Shown here: piece by piece, positions 9,940 through 22,485 of the stretch
Layout: each line of letters starts with the position of its first letter
How positions within the stretch are numbered: the first letter of the stretch is position 1
Notes under the pieces: model-generated
What the model saw: the letters and a program-made list of their open reading frames with translations, nothing else
Database searches by the model: none
What the model was told of the DNA's origin: nothing
Assembly: GCF_963583255.1 (NCBI RefSeq)
Contig: NC_084814.1
Location: forward strand, 23,644,315 to 23,708,314
Length of the DNA: 64,000 nucleotides
Direction of reading: 5' to 3'
Source of the DNA: Pyrus communis
Taxonomy: Eukaryota; Streptophyta; Magnoliopsida; Rosales; Rosaceae
Position numbers and translations under genes: made by a program

Positions 9940-11463
9940 TCATTGCTTGATTTGTTCAATGAAGCTTTCCAAATTCTTTGCAGAAGACCCTCCCTTCCTC
10001 AAACTCTCTTCAGCCATTTCCTTGAGCCTCATTGAATTTCCTCTTATGCCCTCGTCAGCAATCAAATTTTCCAATTTTCTTCTGATTTCATGCCTTGTAA
10101 CAATCCCATACTCATCCGGGTTCAAACATAATCCGACTTTGTAGCCGTCGCAGATGCAACTCCGGTTGTAAAACTGATCCGCAAAATTTGGCCAACACAG
10201 GATTGGGACGCCCGTGCTGATGCCATCCATGGTTGAGTTCCACCCACAATGACTTAAGAAACAAGCAACAGATGGGTGAGCCAAAACCTTCTCCTGAGGC
10301 GCCCAGGGAACCATCTTTCCATGACTCGCCGGTATTCTCTTTTCATACCCGTCTGGGAATTTGGAGGAAGAGCCGCTGGTGAGGGCTGATCGGTTAACCC
10401 ATAAGAATGGCCGGCCAAGAAGTTCAAGGCCTAGAGCTAATTCATCAATTTGGTGCTGGCTGTGTTTGGCAATGCTGCCAAATGCAACATAAATAACTGA
10501 TCTGGGAGGTTGTCTGTCCAGCCAGCTTAAGCAAGTAGAGTCCTCCGGCCAGAAGGTCCCGGCAGGTTTTCCATTTGCAAGCAATGGACCGAGTGGGAGA
10601 ATGTTTGGGATTGTATCACCAACAAGGGGATTGAGCTCATGAAACCAGTTACACAGAATCCAGCAGCATTTTTCTAAGTTCTGTTGAATGGAAAATAAGC
10701 TCTGGAATATCATCTTCTGCGCAATCTGGTTTCCAGGATAGCTCCACACCAAATCACCATCAGTCAGCGGTGGCAGGTCCGGTGACAGTTGAACCTTATT
10801 CCCTTTCATTGTTGGTGTTGGAGTTCCTGTGAAGTCAATTTTCAAATATATCACAAAATTAGCTCTCCACTTTAGCCAACAGTAGAAAGGCTAAAATATA
10901 TGTAGTTCAAGCTTTGAAAGACTTAATTACATACCGTTGGAGTCTATAATCCCGGCCTCGATCAGCTTCGGAATGCTGAGTGCCAAGGCCAAACCTCCAG
11001 GTGTAGATGGCCAGAACATCGCCAACTTAATCTCCCTTTTCTCAGCAAACTCTAAAGCCCAACCGAAAATTGCATCAGCTATGATACAGGTCACCTGATT
11101 ACCCTCCAGGTTGGCCTTGTTTAACAAATTCTTCAGATGGCCAGGCATGACTTTGAATATACTCTCACCCACTTTGCGTTCATCACTTCGTGGATCTTCT
11201 TCTGGTAACCCATCAGGGACAGCGACAAGCCTGACCTGATCACACTGCTCGCCATCCAACTCCGGCTGGGAAGCCATCAGACGTGCATGTAAAAACTCTG
11301 TTACCACAAGTGTGACCTTTATTCCACGACTGGCAAGTTGATACGACAACTTTACGAATGGTGCAACATGTCCCTGTATAGGGTATGAAACAAGTACAAC
11401 ATGGGTAGCCTTTTCTTGATCTGGTCTTTCCAGATTGGAGGAAGTTAGCTGTCTGTGTTCCAT
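9940..11463 (-). CDS. UDP-glycosyltransferase, UGT83A1-like (family 1)
   Basis: Transfers a sugar, probably glucose from UDP-glucose, to a small lipophilic acceptor in the cytosol; the acceptor cannot be read from sequence. Two exons, 11463-10935 and 10826-9940, join as AACG|GTATGT ... TTCACAG|GAACT in phase and give 471 aa, normal for plant UGTs. The ATG at 11463 (MEHRQLTSS) is the first true start. His32 in PIQGHVAPF fits the catalytic base. The 44-residue PSPG box runs from W351 (WAPQ) to Q394 (DQ), with HCGWNS in the middle and a final Gln, which favours UDP-glucose. One oddity is Asp377 where most UGTs have Glu after HCGWNST-x. Overall wording and the single intron resemble the UGT83A group. 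It appears intact. Confidence 0.92.
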
Positions 11464-12551
11464 CTCCACACACTCTCTCTCTAAAATTCTTCCCAGAGAA
11501 GTAACTCACAAGTAAAAGCGAGGACGAAGAAAATATTTCATTCCTCTATGTATACAACCTCAAAGTGAAAGACTGCTCCAGTAAGCATTGCAATATTTTC
11601 AGGAATATATATTAGTTTTCAAAGTAGCATTCATCCATTTTCGGCGTTGGTTATGCGAAAAACCAACATCATCTTTGCATGAAAGAACATAAATAATACT
11701 TAATAGCAGTCATTCATCTTTGATGAAGATTTTCTCTTCCAGATTTTCTGCAGAAAAATATGTTGAAAGCTCAAAATTCATGGGACCAGCACGAAGAGAG
11801 ATGGCCATAACATTCCATGTTGAATCAAATGCAAGATTTGGCACAAAAGGAAGAGAACTGTTTTATAGTACAAGAATGATTGGCTATAAACTATCATCCA
11901 ATAAAGTGCAAAAAAAAAAAAAAAAACAAAAACAAAAAAACAAGAACTATATAACAGAAGGCCAGCCACACCTTCCACTGCTATAAGATTTGTGACAACC
12001 ACGTTTTATAACAGTTGAGGAACTTATCACTGTCACCTGATACATATTGTAAAAAAATAAACAAAATACATCCAGAGATTGGAATCATGATTCTACATAT
12101 CTTTATAATCCCAAAGTATATGATGATATAGCATTGAAAATATGCAGACAATTCCAAACAATAGAATGGTTTGACGAATATGCATCCCTAAGCCAATTCT
12201 GCTACAATGTAATGCATTCCCAAAACATAAACTGCCAGTTAGTTTTACATAATTCATCTGCTATTAGGAGCCCTGTCGGAACCAGTTTCACCATAGTACG
12301 GCTCTTAGCCTATATATAGCCCAGCTCATTGAGATCGAAAGGAACATTAGCATGAAAAAGCAACAAAAGAGAGATTGACTGCAGATCAAGAAATAACTAA
12401 AAACTTCAATTGAATTGATATAAGAAGCACACTATCTCTTAAAATTGATGGCATCAAACTTAAACGACAGTTTCCATCTAGGAAAAACAAAACGATAATC
12501 GGATAAAGCGAAACTGCTTAGCATTACATCTCAATTCTCTTTCAAGAAGTT
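11464..12551. other. UGT upstream region and intergenic
   Basis: This holds the promoter side of the UGT gene and the 3' flank of the Asterix gene. The leader just upstream of the UGT start has a short CTCTCTCT run. No TATA box can be assigned with confidence, and no other gene was seen. Confidence 0.4.
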
Positions 12552-13494
12552 TCAACTCTTTTGTGTCCCCGGTCGAGCAGGTCCGAAGTAGTTGGTTACC
12601 AATCCCATAATAGCAAACCTGGTATGTCAGACAAAACATATGAAACAGGAAAGATCTTAGAACAAAACACATGACAAAATTCACAATCGCATCACATCCA
12701 TTCAAGAATAATAAAATCAGCCCATAAATTATGGTGAATACAAGTAGCACTTAAGTCTTAAGCCTAACACAACACCCATTTGGGATTACTTCTTTCGAAA
12801 GCACTTCCGACCATAAGCGCTTTTACTGAAAACGCTTCTATTAGATGCAATGCAAGTAAAAAAAAATTAATAAAAATCCACGTACTTCATGAAGTAGGTG
12901 GTTTTCTAGAAAGCACTTCCAGGGTTCTTCTAACTCAAAAGCATTTAACTTTTACAGTAAAACGTTGTCAGAGGCGCTTCTGTTTATCTGAAAAGCGATT
13001 TAGCACTTCCAAACATGCTGAGAGTCATTACTTTTCAGCTAAAGCTGAAATTTACAACTTCCAAATCTCAAATGCTTTGGTAAATCGGTAATCATGCAGA
13101 AATTACAAGGAAAATTTAAGTAATTAAGTAAAAAGTAAATTGTGAACTTACATCATGGCCATGGAGATCTGTTTGAGGTCGTTCTCCAAGTTCTTCATAT
13201 TCACCAGCGATTGAGCACAGAATATAATCGCAACCCAAGAACACAACTTGTACTGCAAATTCATGCATTCAAATAATTAATCACACCTCAAACATCAGCA
13301 AATTCCAATCAAAAGTAGCAAAATTGCAATCGAGAGAAAGAGAGAGTACGGACGCGGAACATGACGCCGGCGATGCCGAAGACGACGGCGATGAGACCGG
13401 AGTAATCCACTGGAAGATCTTGCGGCGGCACGGCGGACGGCACGTAGCGCTTCGCCGCGGAGGGCTGGCGCGGGTCGTTCACCGTCGATGACAT
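12552..13494 (-). CDS. Protein Asterix homologue (UPF0139)
   Basis: Asterix is a small ER membrane protein; in animals it partners CCDC47 in the PAT complex, which chaperones transmembrane helices during insertion. Three exons (13494-13354, 13252-13152, 12618-12552) splice in phase to 102 aa. The protein starts MSSTVNDPRQPSAAKRYVPS, continues through the conserved PQDLPVDYSG and GVMFR|YKLCSW, has hydrophobic segments around 32-45, 49-62 and 81-90, and ends YFGPARPGTQKS. The length and the NDLKQISMAMM block match the plant family. The exon 1 donor is GTCCGT, unusual but required for the conserved FRYK junction. Intron 2 (12619-13151) carries a MITE-like insertion. Confidence 0.92.
12775..13085. 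mobile_element. MITE-like element in Asterix intron 2
   Basis: Repeated and inverted AAGCACTTCC / GGAAGTGCTT and AAAGCGCTTTTACTG-type motifs occupy most of the intron. The same motif style (AAGTGTTTTT, AAGCACTTCAAGTGCTTTTG) occurs at 25556-25805, 27841-28088 and 29345-29575. Ends and target duplication are not resolved. Confidence 0.5.
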
Positions 13495-14081
13495 CTCTCT
13501 TTTCTCTCTCGGCGAGTGATCTGATGGATCTCTGGCTCTCGCGCGAGTTTTGGAACGTTGGATTTGAAGAGGAAAACAGAGAAATTATTAGGTCGTGTTT
13601 GGTTTTTCTGTTAATGTATACGGACCCAAACTAAAAGGAAAACACGGTTCACTCAAACAGAGCCTAAACAAAATTTTGTTTGGAAGATCAACCAAAATTG
13701 ACATTTTATAATTGATTTGACGAGGAGTTGGATTTGAAAACAATTTTGACTGGGGAGGAATTCTCATCAAAGTTGTTCGTTATATAGAATTCGAGTAGAA
13801 TTCAAGCAGTCCACCATTTTCAAGGTTTGGGAAGATACATATAGATATTTTAGCCCATTGACCATCATCGTATGACTACTTGCGCCATGAATCGAACCAA
13901 AGACATGGTATGTGAAATACGGACCTAGAATTCGTTTTCAACCACTGGTCACCTTGTGGTGGTTCATATGAGATGCTTGTGAATTTACATAAATCGGAAT
14001 TGAGATGGTAACTGTATGAGTTTTGGAACCTTTAATGTGACAAGAAAAACACAATTTTCCCCAACCAAGTAATATGCTTGG
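13495..14081. other. Asterix promoter region and intergenic
   Basis: 5' flank of the Asterix gene. A CTCTCTTTTCTCTCTC leader motif lies just upstream of its ATG. No further gene was seen. Confidence 0.4.
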
Positions 14082-14330
14082 TTGATATATTTGCGGAAGT
14101 TGAGAAGGGAGTGCATGTCAAGCTCTCTTAAACTGCTAGGGTTAAGTTTTGATGCTCCTCCGAAGTGTCCGTCATTACTTGCAAGTGAAGAAATACGCAG
14201 ACGCTCGATTTTGCGAGTCTCAGCGGCCCCCAAAAACCCGAAGGAAAAGAAAGAACCGTCGCCAAAGGGCAGAAAGGGCTACAGGATGAAATTCAGTGCA
14301 GGTCGATTGCAATACCGATCCTTGGCGTAA
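14082..14330 (+). other. Short ORF with plastid-transit-like N-terminus, unrecognised
   Basis: From the ATG at 14118 the frame reads MSSSLKLLGLSFDAPPKCPS, then a basic, Lys/Pro-rich stretch (PKNPKEKKEPSPKGRKGYR), and stops at 14330. Ser-rich start and basic composition resemble a chloroplast transit peptide followed by the start of a mature protein, so this may be a first exon or a relic. No convincing continuation was found, and I do not recognise a family. Confidence 0.25.
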
Positions 14331-16055
14331 TAGTTTTTGCAACTTCACTGGTTTGGTCTCGGTCTTCACTCGGAATTGCCTGAGAACCGGTGCTTGGAAT
14401 GCCGGACTGCAATTTTCAGTCGAGTGTAGCCTCTTTTTTCCGGCTAATGGCCGTCAAAGGTGAAGGAATTTGGTAAATATAACAGTTAGTTCATAGTGAA
14501 AGAAGTATTTTCTTATTGGTCATGCTTCGGAGCTCCAACAACCCGTCAACCCACGGGTGGCAAAGCACTCCTGAAACATGCTCCAAGCCTCCAGGCAATA
14601 TGCATCCTTTTCTTCTCCAAGCAGTGAGTCAAAATAACATATATTTGGTAAAGTTTAAGTTGGATACACCATAACAAGACACATTTCCAGATGCATGTTC
14701 GAACACATATATCCTTCGAAAAATATCAAATTATTCATCCAAAGCTTAAAATTCAGCTAGAATTATCCTACAAACTTCAAGAATATACTCACGGTACACT
14801 GAATGTCACGTAGCATACCATTCAACGATACAAGTAAGAATCCTTTCAGGCCAATGCTCGCCTAGCAATGAGTCACTCCACACATGCACAGTTCCCTCGA
14901 GGTCCCCTCGAGGGTTTCAACATTATGCAATAACAAATGCTTAACACACAAACTGATAGAACAAGTACAAAATGGACCAGTCTCAACTCAGCAAGCACGA
15001 TACTTTGCTTACAGTATTTTCAAAAATGGCGGACGTTGAGTATGCCGAAGTCTCTAAAAGTGCTAAAACACACATGAAAGGATAAAGGAAGCAAAACATC
15101 TAGTAAAGAAAGGCCACGTTTCCAAAGGGTGGTGATTTTCACACTTCCATTTTCTCCAACTGCACTACTCCCCTTGTTTTTGTCCCCTGATTCTCATTTC
15201 ATTTATTCAATCCAAAGGGTAGAAATGTAGGGAGGAGTGCACGCGAAGAAAATGGGAGTGCGAAAATCAGCCGTGAAAGTAATACAAAAGAAGAAACCAA
15301 CATAATGTATGCAGTACACAAGGCTAACATATTAATAAAGAGCTTAAACGGTGCTTCAAACTTTCTTCTGGAGTTGTTTCACCGTTAGAAGTGAATTTCA
15401 TGATACAACTGATCAAAGGATAACAACCAGACACCATTGTAATCTTTTGACACTCAAACTAGTAGCACGAGAGCGGTGCAGCAGAATTTCAACTACCCCA
15501 TTTTACTAAGCCTCCTGTGGACGTCATAAACTACCAAGAAAAATAACTGCCCATTGACTTTTACACAACTGAACCAAAATCAAGGCAAAATTTCTCAACT
15601 GATTTCAGAACTTAAGACCACAGAGTCCCTCTTCTCATAAATCCCAGTTGTAAGACCTCAATCAATGGATTTCACAGGCTTAGGATTATGAACGAGAATA
15701 CATGATTACATGAATTATATAAGTGTGTACAATTTTGAGTAATGGGACTGCGGTTCTATCCTCCCCCCCTTAGCCAAAAAATTGATGGGGCATCGCAGTT
15801 CCTTTCTAAACTTTCAGAGTATACAGAGACCATCTTATATTTCTTAAAAATGGCGTCAATGGCCCATAGTGAAAAGAACTAAAAGTCTCCTTTGCTATTA
15901 AAGGAGACAATCTAGAATTCATTCTTCTCCTACATTCCAATTTGTGCAACTGCTGTTGCGAACCATGTCCCAATAAATAAGTTGAAAGATAATTGACAAG
16001 AGGATCACAAGGGAGGTGGAGACAAATGGCTGAGGGAAAAATAATAAATTAATAA
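14331..16055. other. 3' flank of the large minus-strand gene, no other gene
   Basis: Probably includes the 3' UTR and possibly alternative 3' exons of the 1821-aa gene. No coding, RNA or repeat feature could be supported. Confidence 0.4.
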
Positions 16056-19000
16056 TCAAAGTGAAAGACATTGTACCCTGTCTGGCAGATTTCTAGGCAC
16101 TGGAAGTGCGGTAACATATTTCTGGGGACCGGATTTTTGAGCATCAGAAGACGATGAGGCCTCCGGCCCCTCACCTTGTGCCCGCCCATGAAACTTAGCA
16201 AAACGATTGATGACAGAAAACTTCTCAAGATCCTGGCTTTCCACTCTCAAGTCTAAGATTGAGCTTCCCTTGTCCAGTCTGCATGAATGGAAGATTACAC
16301 CAGAGTATGAGAGAGAGAGAGAGAGAGAGCATACATAAGAATGATAAGATGATAATATTTAGTATCTAACATAGAGATTAAAGTTAACTACAATGTCAAA
16401 ACTAGTAATAAAATACAGAGGCGTGAAGGAAAGGAAAAGGTTGTGGAGGCTACCTCAACAAATCATTTTCCAGCCTCCTTGCTTTATCAATAAAGTCTTC
16501 CACAACTTTTGAGTAGTTTTGATTGTCGATTTTCTTGTGTGTTCTAAGCTTCTCCGGCAAACTATAAACCATATAATGAAAGACTGAATGTTAGAATGCA
16601 ATGAATAATGCAAAATCCACCAATCATCAATTCATTGCCTTAATGGAAAACTTTACATAAATTTTAAACAACTCTTACAGGTTTATATTGTCAAGAGGCA
16701 ATGGAGTTTGAGCATCACTTCCAGAGCAGGAGATTGCACTGCAAGCATCACCCAGGGATAATCTAGATGCAAGGTAAGCCACACTCCCATAGCATGAGCT
16801 AGCATCTGCAGAAAGAACTGCTGCAGAAGGAGGGCGAAGCAGTTGCTGCATAAGCTGTGTAGTCAAGACTATCCTTCTTTTGGACCTAAGTATTGGCGGT
16901 CCATCTTCAGTTATTTCAGTTTCATCTTCCACCTATCAACCCAATATGAAGCAATTAGAAATTAGAACTCTCAAATAGAATTACAGTACATTAAAGCTTA
17001 ATTGTGAGCTTAGTGGGTGAACTTGAAACGAACCTTCTCAACCAGTCGGTTTGTTGAGCGAGCCCAGTCTGCTTCAGCTGCACTGTAAGTATAAACCTTC
17101 CATATGTTAGAAATTCATGAAACAAAAAAAAAATTAATATTTTTCCCTGAAACATAAAAATAACAAAGAAACTAAAGTTAAAATGGAGCATCTTTAATTA
17201 TCGAGCAGAGGGTCAAGCAACCCACCTGATATTCAGAAGCCTTTGTGGAAGCTCGGTCAGCTCTTTATGCCAGGGTGAGAGTTCAGATGTAGCACTTTTA
17301 CGCTTCATTGGTCTCTCAACAATTAAACTTTGATCAGCTACATCAGAATGCGATAAATGAGGTGAAGGTGATTGCTCCCTGGGAATAGGTACGGGAGCTG
17401 AACTCTGCGGGGTGGTAACAAGCTTACTAGCATCAGAAGCAGCACTTGCTTGCTCCATTGATTCCGAAGGATGCAGATCATCACCTGCCCTTCCAGCAAC
17501 TGAAGGTTGTCCCGTAGCCTTCATAGTGGTTCTCAGTGTATCATGCATTGGAAATATTTGCCCATTCTTAAAGGTTCCATACTGTTCAAACCAGGATGGT
17601 GCCATCTGGGGGCTAACTTGAGACTGTTCACCTCTAAGAGAAGATGCATTACTACTAGAGAAATTCTGGGAATTCTTCTGATTAAAAGCAAACATATTGT
17701 GACTAGATGCATTTGAATTTCGAGTATCCCCAAGCTTGGATGAAAAGCTAAGCATGTTAGGATCTCCAGAGGGAACTAAAGTATGATCAGCTGATGAATC
17801 TCCTACCATACTATTATATCCATAAGGTGGTTGTGATCCTCCCAGGGGACTCACCTGCTGAGTCTCCACACCAGAATCTGCACCTTTCAACTTCTTCACA
17901 CTCTGATCACTTCCATCAACGTCTTTACTTTTCATAGCCTGCACTTGGTCCAGCAAGGAATAACTTTGATCCAAACTGTTATTTGGTCTTAAAGAGCGAC
18001 CGAAAGCTTCAATATCTCTCTGGGTAGCAACAGAGCTTGACAAATTATTTGCAATGGATTCTTTTGCCTGCGAGACATTGATATTTTGGGCATTCTGAAT
18101 GTTCTCAGGTGACGCTTGTTGCCTAGTACTTAGATTGGATGGTTGCTCTTTCCCAACAAAGCTTTGCATGTTCGAAGAATATGCACCAAAGGCAGACAAG
18201 CCATGCCCTCTTTCCTGGGTATCTTGCTCATTGAGCATTGGTGATTCAGCACTTACAAAAGGTTGCTGAAATGGAACACTGGTCCATACATTAGTCAACC
18301 CTTGAAACATGGCACCTTGATGGGACATACCCGATGCAACAGAAGGCTGAGAGCCTGGCAGAACATCTGATCCAGGGATTTTCAGGGCAGCAACATGTGA
18401 ACCGGATTGATCAGCAACATTCAGATGTGATGCCTCTGCAAAAGCAGAGGCAAGGTTATTCTGCGAAGTATTTCCAGACAAATCTGGCACTGATGGCAGG
18501 GCAGATTGGCTAGTTTGAGATATGTCACGAGAATCACCCATTTGTTTCGATCGGAAAGCATGTCTATCAAAAGGTATGTTCACAGACTGGCTTGCTGTTG
18601 CTTGTCCACTTGAACCAATTATGTGCTGATTTTCTAGTTGACTTCTTGAAAGAGGAAAACCAGATTTGAAAGCTGTAGGAAAACTTCCCTGAATATTGTA
18701 CGGTGAAGCCTTTTTCCCTATCTGTCCTGAGGTAACAGAGAGATTGTTTCTAAATTCACCTTGAGATGCTTCACGGGAAGAAGGCAAGGACTGGGCAGAT
18801 GCTGCCGAGGTCAACCATGTACGACCCTTTTCTCCTATCTCAGAATGGACAGGGGATGAACTGACAACTGCTTGTGAAGAGAACTGAGAAGATGAGGTAT
18901 GATCTGCAATTGGAGTACGTTGAGATGGAGGAGCCAGCTGTAAACCATAACCTTGAGAAACAGATGACTGTTTTCTCTGTATTTGACCTACAGATCCATC

Positions 19001-22000
19001 AGAAGTTTCCACTTCAGGCATCTCTGATGATGTGTTGTGATCCGAAGAGGTGAAGTGTGTGGCATTGCCACCCTCCCTTGGTTGGTCCACCTTGTGAAGT
19101 AGCTCAAGCATATGTTGACTGCAAGGAATTGAAAATATTAAAGCCTCGTATCATCAAGCAAATCTATCTATATATGCATTGTACATATGCAGTATTCAAA
19201 TAAAGCAAAAATAAGAATGGTAGCAAAGATAAAATTATTCAATTACCTTGATGGCGCAGCCTTGATTGGGGCATTACTACCAGGGAATCTGTCAAAGGGA
19301 GTAGACGTGCTTGGTACAAAACCTGGAAGCAAATTTTTGGAAGGTGTCTCATCTAAATGTTTTGCATCACCCTGACAACCAGGTAAACGCACAAGTGGGT
19401 AGAAAATGTCAATTAAACTTTAATTTTAGGATTACGAAAGAAAGAAAATCAAATAAGAAGACCTAAAGCAAAAACATATAGATGAATCAAGAAAATCAAA
19501 ACTATAAACTCTGGCATCAATCTCAAAGATATAAAAAATAAAATAAAATAAAAATACAATTGATCACCTTCTCAATTTCCATAGAACTTCTATCAGTGTG
19601 ACCAATAAAGTTTGACTGCCCCCCTTGGTTGTAACTTTTAAAACCTGGAGGTACATTCTGGGACATAGCTTGCGAATAATGTGTCACATGTTTTTTCCCA
19701 TAAGATGGTTCCACTTCAACATCCACATCCCCCATTGGATGATACTGAAACTTGCGAGTTGCAGGGGGTCTTCGAGCAGCATTACTAGATGATTTTTGTT
19801 TACTTCCCGGAAAAGCAAATGAATCACCAGCATCAGAGGCAACAGTTTCCTTCAAACCACCAATTGGAGCAGGGTGGTGTGCATTAGAGAAAAAAGCATC
19901 ATTAGAATTCTCTTTTCTATTCACATTCTCCATATCATGCATCTCAACTGCTCTCTTCTCTAAGCCATTGTTCCCTGATGACTCCAAGATTAGATGATTC
20001 TTATCCAGATGATGCTGGTTTTTCCTCTCAACCTCATTTCCCTGAGAGTTCATTTGAGAATCAACTGATTTCCAGAATTCATGATTGTTTGTGAGTTGTT
20101 TCTGGCTTTCGTGGTTGACTCTTGCACTGCTGGAATTTGATTTCCCTAAATTGTTTGTGGCTGAACCCACTCTATTCATCTGTGGACTTCCAATGGGATA
20201 TTTTGCATGCTCCATTTCAGAATTTGAATTCTGAACAGAATCAGCCTTCCATATACCAGCAGCATGGCTCATTTCCTCATGGATGCCTCTCTTACGATCA
20301 CCACCTGGTATTGATCGTGATAAAATTTGATTCCCATGACTTTTGAGATTATTACCCATATCTGTTGGCATAGATTCCATAAATTTCCTACCATTTAACA
20401 TATTGAACGGCTGGCCATCACCATTATTTGACGAAATGCTTTGTTGACGGTTCCAGGAACCTGAAATGCTATTTGCATTTATTTCTGTACCTGATGAATG
20501 ACTACCTTCTACAGGCGGCTTTTGTAGAGGACTGTTATCCAACCATTTACTTCCTTGTTCAGGAACCTGATGAACAAATCTCTGAGGAGAATCATTCTGA
20601 AAGACCTCACGTCGTTCATGCGAAGTTTTGGGTCCTGGTTGCTGAAATCCCTGAACATTAGAAAAACTAGCAGTCGTATTCGTCCTATGGGCATCAGCAG
20701 AGTGTGGAGAAGCTCTAGAATTCAAGTCGGAGGAAGAGTGCAAGTTGTTACCAGCCCAACCAGGTTGTTGTTTGCGAGTATTACCAACATTTGAGCGCTG
20801 CTGATTCACAATTGGAGGTTCTTGATTTCCAAAACTTGGAGGACACCACTCTTGTAGCCCTATATCAGCACTAGAAGTTTCTGCTACTGCAGATTGCATA
20901 AGAGCACTCCAACTCCCACTTTGCAGAGAAGGAAGTCCTCCAAAACTTTCCGTGCCATCCAACACAGTGGAACCTCCCATTCCCACATCTGTGCTGCTAC
21001 CAAAGGCATCCCATAGATTGTCATCTGAACCAAACAAAATCTTTTCCTCAGTTGGATCTAGTGTAGCCACGCTCTGTGCGGGTGCAACTTGTGTTACTGC
21101 TTTCTCTTGCAATGGTTCTGAAAATCCAACTAGTTGTGGCCTCCCTTGGAATTCTTCCACAGGTTCATTTCTTTGATGGGGATTTCCTTGATTCAAGTTC
21201 TCCAAATTAAACCCATTATTCAAACCTTCAGCAGCAATAGGCCCAGGCATACTCCTGCCTTGAAAATCCTGTCTAGAAATCCGAGATCCATCTTGCATGC
21301 TAACCTGATCTGGAAATGCAGAATATTGATTACCTGGAAAGGAATTATTACTTGCCGACATCTGCTGCATTGCCGATCTATCCATTTGAACATGAGGATA
21401 TGAACCTGTTGAGCCACTTGTGCTAGTAACTGGAACCCCATACAGAGATTGATCAGCATGTTGAGGAACAAAACCCATCATGCGTAGTGTGTGGGCTTGT
21501 TCAGGGGTCAATGCATGTCCACTAGATGCACCCTGAATAACAGGAGAAGCACCACGCTGTAGCCAGTTTGTGTTACCAGCCAGAAGATCAGGTGGCCATT
21601 GATTGTTAGATGGCTCATTGATGGGAACACCATTGATCAGAGCTGGTGAGTGGTTACCAGCAGCCTGTTTTGTAATGGAGGAAGCCTGATTTGCAAAAAC
21701 CTGTTGCCTTTCTAGTTGCTGAAGTTGTTGATGCCTTTGAAATTCTTGAATTTGTGTGAACATAACCTGTCGCTGTAACTGCTGCATGTCACTAATCCCT
21801 GATTGCTGCCTAGGCAAAGACTGCATCATGCCGGGATGTGGACCATTCATGTGCTCTTGACCACCGAAAAAATCAAAACCAATTGGGGATTCTGAAGCTT
21901 CTAATCTCACCGAATTACTCTTATGCTCAGGGCCACTTCCTCTCTGTGATTCATGTACCGGCAAGCCTCTGGATGTTAAATTTTGCCGATCAGATTCTGA

Positions 22001-22485
22001 ATCCACACCCGAAAAGTTAGCTTCATTCTGCCTTGCTCTAAACATCTGGTGCCCATGAGCATAGCCATTCAGGTTAGCCTGTTGATTTTGATACTGAGCT
22101 CTGCCAAACTCGGGTCTCACATTTGATTGCATAAAATTCAAACCATGAGGCACATGGTACGGCTGACCCCCATGCCCTCTCTCCGAGTCTGTTCGTAATA
22201 AAAGAATAGAGATGTTTAGAAAGAGGTGATGGTTCAGGCAACACAAAAACCATTACAACCTTATAGTAATCGAGAAGTTAAATGACTAGTACCTGGTTGC
22301 AGTACATTATAATTCTTTAAACTTGAATTAACAGGAGCTCCACTTTGTCTCTGGCCCCCAACCCACAGGTTGTTGCCAAGTCCTGGCCAGTTCCCGTCAA
22401 CAGCCTGAGGATGATGCTGACCCTGTGACAAGTTCTCTTGGCCAAAGAAATTATGGACCCTGTCTCCAACTTCGTTTCCAGGCAT
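16056..22485 (-). CDS. Large Ser/Gln/Asn-rich protein, dentin-sialophosphoprotein-like (plant)
   Basis: Eight coding exons: 22485-22293, 22188-19568, 19371-19247, 19118-17226, 17082-17034, 16932-16679, 16561-16454 and 16278-16056. All have GT-AG borders, and together they give 5466 nt, or 1821 aa plus stop. The start MPGNEVGDRVHNFFGQENLS and the end PRNLPDRVQCLSL look like the conserved ends of this plant-specific group, named only for its composition. Residues 65-1600 are low-complexity and probably disordered (poly-Gln near QQLQQLERQQ, many Ser/Asn). The C-terminal 200 residues are more ordered: ADWARSTNRLVEK, a basic RSKRRIVLTTQLMQQLLRPP segment, and a charged helix ending ARRLENDLL. No enzyme domain was seen. 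The basic segment and disorder suggest a nuclear regulatory role, but that is inference. The upstream leader intron and overlapping uORF are described separately. Confidence 0.88.
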
